Positions 61,547 to 64,000 of a stretch of DNA of 64,000 bases are shown here, one piece after another. Position 1 is the first letter of the stretch. The number at the start of each line of letters is the position of its first letter. A program made the position numbers and the translations under genes. This DNA is from Vampirovibrio sp. (GTDB lineage Bacteria; Cyanobacteriota; Vampirovibrionia; Vampirovibrionales; JAJTHC01). The stretch is taken from NCBI GenBank assembly GCA_024998755.1, contig JACEUU010000003.1:558001-622000 (forward strand), read 5' to 3'. Under the pieces are notes generated by a model. It saw only the letters and a list, made by a program, of their open reading frames with translations. It made no database searches and was not told the origin of the DNA.

Positions 61547-62095
61547 TGCTTGTTGGGAAATGAGATATTTCGGTCAGTTTGTTTGAAACTTTAATGGCGG
61601 TAACACTTTTGTTAAAAAGGTTGTAATTCTTTAGGTTATCTTTTAAAGTGGAGCAGTGCTGAATAGATTTGCACCGAAACAGTCTGTTTTCAATAACGGG
61701 CGTCGTTTTGTTCGGTTGGGAAGCTGAAATCAAACGAGTTAACGGTGGCAGAGCAGATCTAGAAGAGTTTGGCAGTTATTGTGTATCTATCAATACAAGA
61801 AGGGTATTAATAAAGGAAGAATGATAAAACAAGGGTCTGACCTTGCATGCTCTAATTACCATGTTTAAGTGTGTGTCCTCTCTTATATGGGATGCTTAAT
61901 TTTAACCGAACGGTTGCTTGCTGTTAAAAAAGAAGCTTGTTGGGAGGCAAGTCTTTTTTGTGATCAGGGAACAGTCCAGTAATTGAGGTTACTAAGTCGT
62001 GTCAATGGTCATCTCAATGAACTTATTTTGTGTGTAGGTGTTAGTGATACAACACATCTTTTCTTGCAAAGATGTTGAATGGGGAGATAATAACT
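61547..62095. other. long intergenic region before the RTX-like gene
   Basis: About 550 bases with no convincing gene; the open frames (for example minus strand 61515-61733) lack ribosome sites. A weak hairpin with a T run (AAGCTTG..CAAGTCTT, then TTTTTT) lies near 61930. The last part should hold the promoter and leader of the RTX-like gene, which has GGGAGA 8 nt before its start. Confidence 0.45.
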
Positions 62096-63163
62096 ATGAT
62101 GATTATGAGCAGCAACTATTCACCAGTATTGAACAACTGGAAAGCTTTTGGCGTAGATTCAAGCACGTCTTTAACCCCTATGACGGGTGGTACATCTGCA
62201 GATGATGTATTATTATTTAAAAACAAAGTGGGTCTTTCGGTAGATTTAGGCTTGGGGAATGATACCCTTCGATTGGCGTCTGTTTCTAATAGTGCCTTTG
62301 ATTTAGGCGATGGTCAAGATACCTTGACGGCTACGAATGTTGCTCGTACTTTGATTTCTGGTGGGTTGGGTGATGATAAAATGACCGTTACCGGTAGCTA
62401 CAACATTTTAGAAGGTGGCGTACACGGCACGGCTGGTAGTGCAGAATTGACGGATTTAACCTTTGGTTTACTACCGGGTGATAGAGAAATGGACTACGCA
62501 GACGATTCTGCCCCTCCTTACACCTGTGATAATGACATCATTACAGCTACGGGCCATTTTAACGTAATTAGTGGGCAGGGTGGCGATGATAGACTAACCG
62601 CTACGGGTAATGATAACGTATTGATTGGCGGGTATGGGTCTGATTATTTAACCGCTAAGGGGAATCATAACTTTTTGGCTTCGGGCAACTTAGGTGGCTC
62701 TGACCCTAGCAATGGCTTGGTGCGTGATTATTTGACCGTTCGTGGTAACGACAACGTTATTCAGGCGGATGCTGGCGATTCCATTTGGATAACTGGCGGT
62801 AACAATATAGTTCAAATTACTGAAAGCAGTCAGTTAAAAGGTGTTTTGTATGCTACACAAACATCTAGTGCTTCTGGTAATTTCTTGTTCTTGAATGACG
62901 AGCATTCTGATTTCTCCTTCAGTGTGGCTCGTTCTGGGAAGGCAGATTTAGCGATTGTTGATGTGGATACGCCAACATCCTTCTTCACTGTAGCAGGTCA
63001 GTTTGCCAAAAGTGGCTTGTTAGGGGTAGATGCTATTTACACGGCTGATGGCTATGTGTTGGATGCTGCAGGTATTAATCAGGCCGCCCATGGGGTAGAT
63101 GTGAGTGGCTTATGGCAATTGGCTGCCCCGCCAGTACCTGAAGCGGTTATTCCTGTATTCTAG
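62096..63163 (+). CDS. RTX-like exported protein with degenerate calcium-binding repeats
   Basis: The protein has about 355 residues from ATG 62096 (M-M-I-M-S), with GGGAGA upstream. Residues 40-240 show repeats resembling hemolysin-type GGxGxDxLx: SVDLGLGNDTLRLA, DLGDGQDTLTATN, SGGLGDDKMTVTG, SGQGGDDRLTATGND, NVLIGGYGSDYLTAKGNHNF. Alternate TATGN and GG repeats suggest a right-handed beta-roll. Many repeats have lost the consensus, so calcium binding may be partial. The acidic, low-Lys composition fits a secreted protein, and RTX substrates leave by type I secretion using a C-terminal signal. No signal peptide or secretion genes are visible. Confidence 0.78.
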   Translation: MMIMSSNYSPVLNNWKAFGVDSSTSLTPMTGGTSADDVLLFKNKVGLSVDLGLGNDTLRLASVSNSAFDLGDGQDTLTATNVARTLISGGLGDDKMTVTGSYNILEGGVHGTAGSAELTDLTFGLLPGDREMDYADDSAPPYTCDNDIITATGHFNVISGQGGDDRLTATGNDNVLIGGYGSDYLTAKGNHNFLASGNLGGSDPSNGLVRDYLTVRGNDNVIQADAGDSIWITGGNNIVQITESSQLKGVLYATQTSSASGNFLFLNDEHSDFSFSVARSGKADLAIVDVDTPTSFFTVAGQFAKSGLLGVDAIYTADGYVLDAAGINQAAHGVDVSGLWQLAAPPVPEAVIPVF

Positions 63164-63206
63164 TTTAACCACTAACGATTCTTCTTTTATTAGGTACCCT
63201 ATTCAG

Positions 63207-63245
63207 CCTCCGAAATCGTCTTTTTCGGGGGTTGGATGGTTTTTA
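63207..63245 (+). terminator. rho-independent terminator after the RTX-like gene
   Basis: CCTCCGAAA pairs with TTTCGGGGG over a 7-nt loop (one wobble), followed by TTGGATGGTTTTTA. It lies 44 nt after the stop. Confidence 0.6.
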
Positions 63246-63299
63246 TTGAAGTCGTTATTGTGTGAAGGGATTATCACAGGCTTTTTTCATTGTGGCGTT

Positions 63300-64000
63300 T
63301 TATTGTCCGGCTAAAATAGCTTTCATTTTTGCTACTGCAGGGCCTAAGCCCATAAAAATAGCTTCAGCTATAAGGCTATGCCCAATGTTGAGTTCTATTA
63401 AATTGGGTAACGCTAAAATGGGTCGAACGTTGCCAAAATGTAAGCCATGCCCTGCATTTAAGCCCATGCCAAGTTGTTTGGCTTGTTTTGCTGCGGCAAA
63501 TAGAATGGCTAGTTCTGCTTCAGGGTTGCCTGTTTCTTCAAACACTTCGCAGTATTGCCCCGTGTGCAATTCAATAAACGGCGACCCAATTTCGGCAGAA
63601 GCCTCAATTTGCGTGGTATCAGGGTCAACAAATAAGCTAACAGGTACGCCAACATCCGCCAATCGTTGGATGGTTTCAGCTAAGGATTGCCTGTTGGCGA
63701 TGACATTTAACCCGCCTTCAGTGGTTACTTCTGCACGGCGTTCAGGCACAAGGGTTACCATATCAGGCCGAACCATTAAGGCGGTTTGTACCATTTCAGG
63801 GGTGTTTGCCATTTCTAAATTGAGGCGTGTTTTTACCCGTCGACGTAGTTCCCGAATATCGCTATCGCGAATGTGTCTGCGGTCTTCCCGAAGGTGAGCG
63901 GTAATGCCATCTGCCCCGAAGGCTTCGGCAACATCTGCTGCCCGAAGTGGGTCTGGGTAGTGGACGCCTCTGGCATTACGAATGGTGGCAACGTGGTCTA
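63300..64000 (-). CDS. pdxJ: pyridoxine 5'-phosphate synthase, N-terminus beyond the window
   Basis: PdxJ condenses 3-amino-1-hydroxyacetone phosphate with deoxyxylulose phosphate in vitamin B6 synthesis. About 233 codons are in view and the frame continues off the right edge. From the edge it reads DHVATIRNARGVHYPDPLRA, then ADGITAHLREDRRHIRDSD, DMVTLVPERRAEVTTEGGL, GLNAGHGLHFGNVRPIL and ELNIGHSLIAEAIFMGLGPA, all classic PdxJ blocks, with the catalytic His and Glu regions intact. An ATG at 63812 is internal and should not be taken as the start. pdxA is at 29591. Confidence 0.96.
   Translation of the reverse strand, partial: DHVATIRNARGVHYPDPLRAADVAEAFGADGITAHLREDRRHIRDSDIRELRRRVKTRLNLEMANTPEMVQTALMVRPDMVTLVPERRAEVTTEGGLNVIANRQSLAETIQRLADVGVPVSLFVDPDTTQIEASAEIGSPFIELHTGQYCEVFEETGNPEAELAILFAAAKQAKQLGMGLNAGHGLHFGNVRPILALPNLIELNIGHSLIAEAIFMGLGPAVAKMKAILAGQ

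Noticed and set aside
61515-61733. 72-codon minus-strand frame
   Set aside because: It overlaps a hairpin, has no ribosome site and its composition is not protein-like.

Overview
The window is a gene-dense bacterial chromosome segment of moderate GC (mid-40s by eye), with genes on both strands in short operons. No rRNA or tRNA gene was found by reading. Several traits suggest a non-photosynthetic relative of Cyanobacteria (Vampirovibrionia/Melainabacteria-like): a short cyanobacterial-type SSB, an RlpA with a cyanobacterial-like middle domain, a short-form Orn/Lys/Arg decarboxylase, PilM- and PilD-type pilus proteins, envelope AsmA-like and Tat components, and no photosynthesis gene. This placement is inference and only moderately sure.

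Layout: 1-3.2 kb, a type IV pilus PilM-like gene (cut by the window edge) and an RlpA lytic transglycosylase. 3.2-11 kb, a phosphopantetheinyl transferase, Tat-exported superoxide dismutase, ThyX, MtlR-like protein, enolase, an inactive-looking M48-like membrane protein, and a peroxide-defence group (rubredoxin, rubrerythrin, Tpx). 11.1-13.2 kb, a two-gene restriction-modification-like operon (EcoRI-family adenine methyltransferase plus DUF262-HNH protein). 13.2-20 kb, RNA and protein maturation (rsmB, YugP protease, fmt, two def copies) and an MqnD-family protein. 20.4-26.4 kb, a Fur-family regulator divergent from tatA and a 1702-residue AsmA-like protein. 26.7-32.7 kb, an orphan gene, ssb, a four-carbon acid sugar kinase, pdxA, a PP2C-type phosphatase and a cysteine-motif orphan. 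32.7-46.4 kb, rmuC, a GH9-like protein, a GNAT, a class V aminotransferase, serA, lysC, a WYL-like protein, coaE, a queuosine-precursor transporter and an amino acid decarboxylase. 46.5-53.5 kb, a beta-lactamase-fold serine hydrolase, a frameshifted GH108 lysozyme-like gene, pnp and the prepilin peptidase. 53.5-61.5 kb, a decaying surface-polysaccharide cluster (gmd, glycosyltransferase, NeuD-like acetyltransferase, broken DegT aminotransferase, glycosyltransferase remnant, WavE-like, GDPD-like, HAD and sugar nucleotidyltransferase). 61.5-64 kb, an RTX-like exported protein and pdxJ (cut by the window edge).

Three signals stand out. First, about a third of the genes open with two to five consecutive ATG codons. 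Second, a structured element of about 220 bp occurs three times, bounded by short direct repeats and containing a hairpin whose arms co-vary; a fourth locus carries only the footprint. Third, the methyltransferase/DUF262-HNH pair is a candidate defence system with its own strong promoter. Several paralogues have lost catalytic residues (second peptide deformylase, GH9, M48-like), and the sugar cluster shows recent decay.
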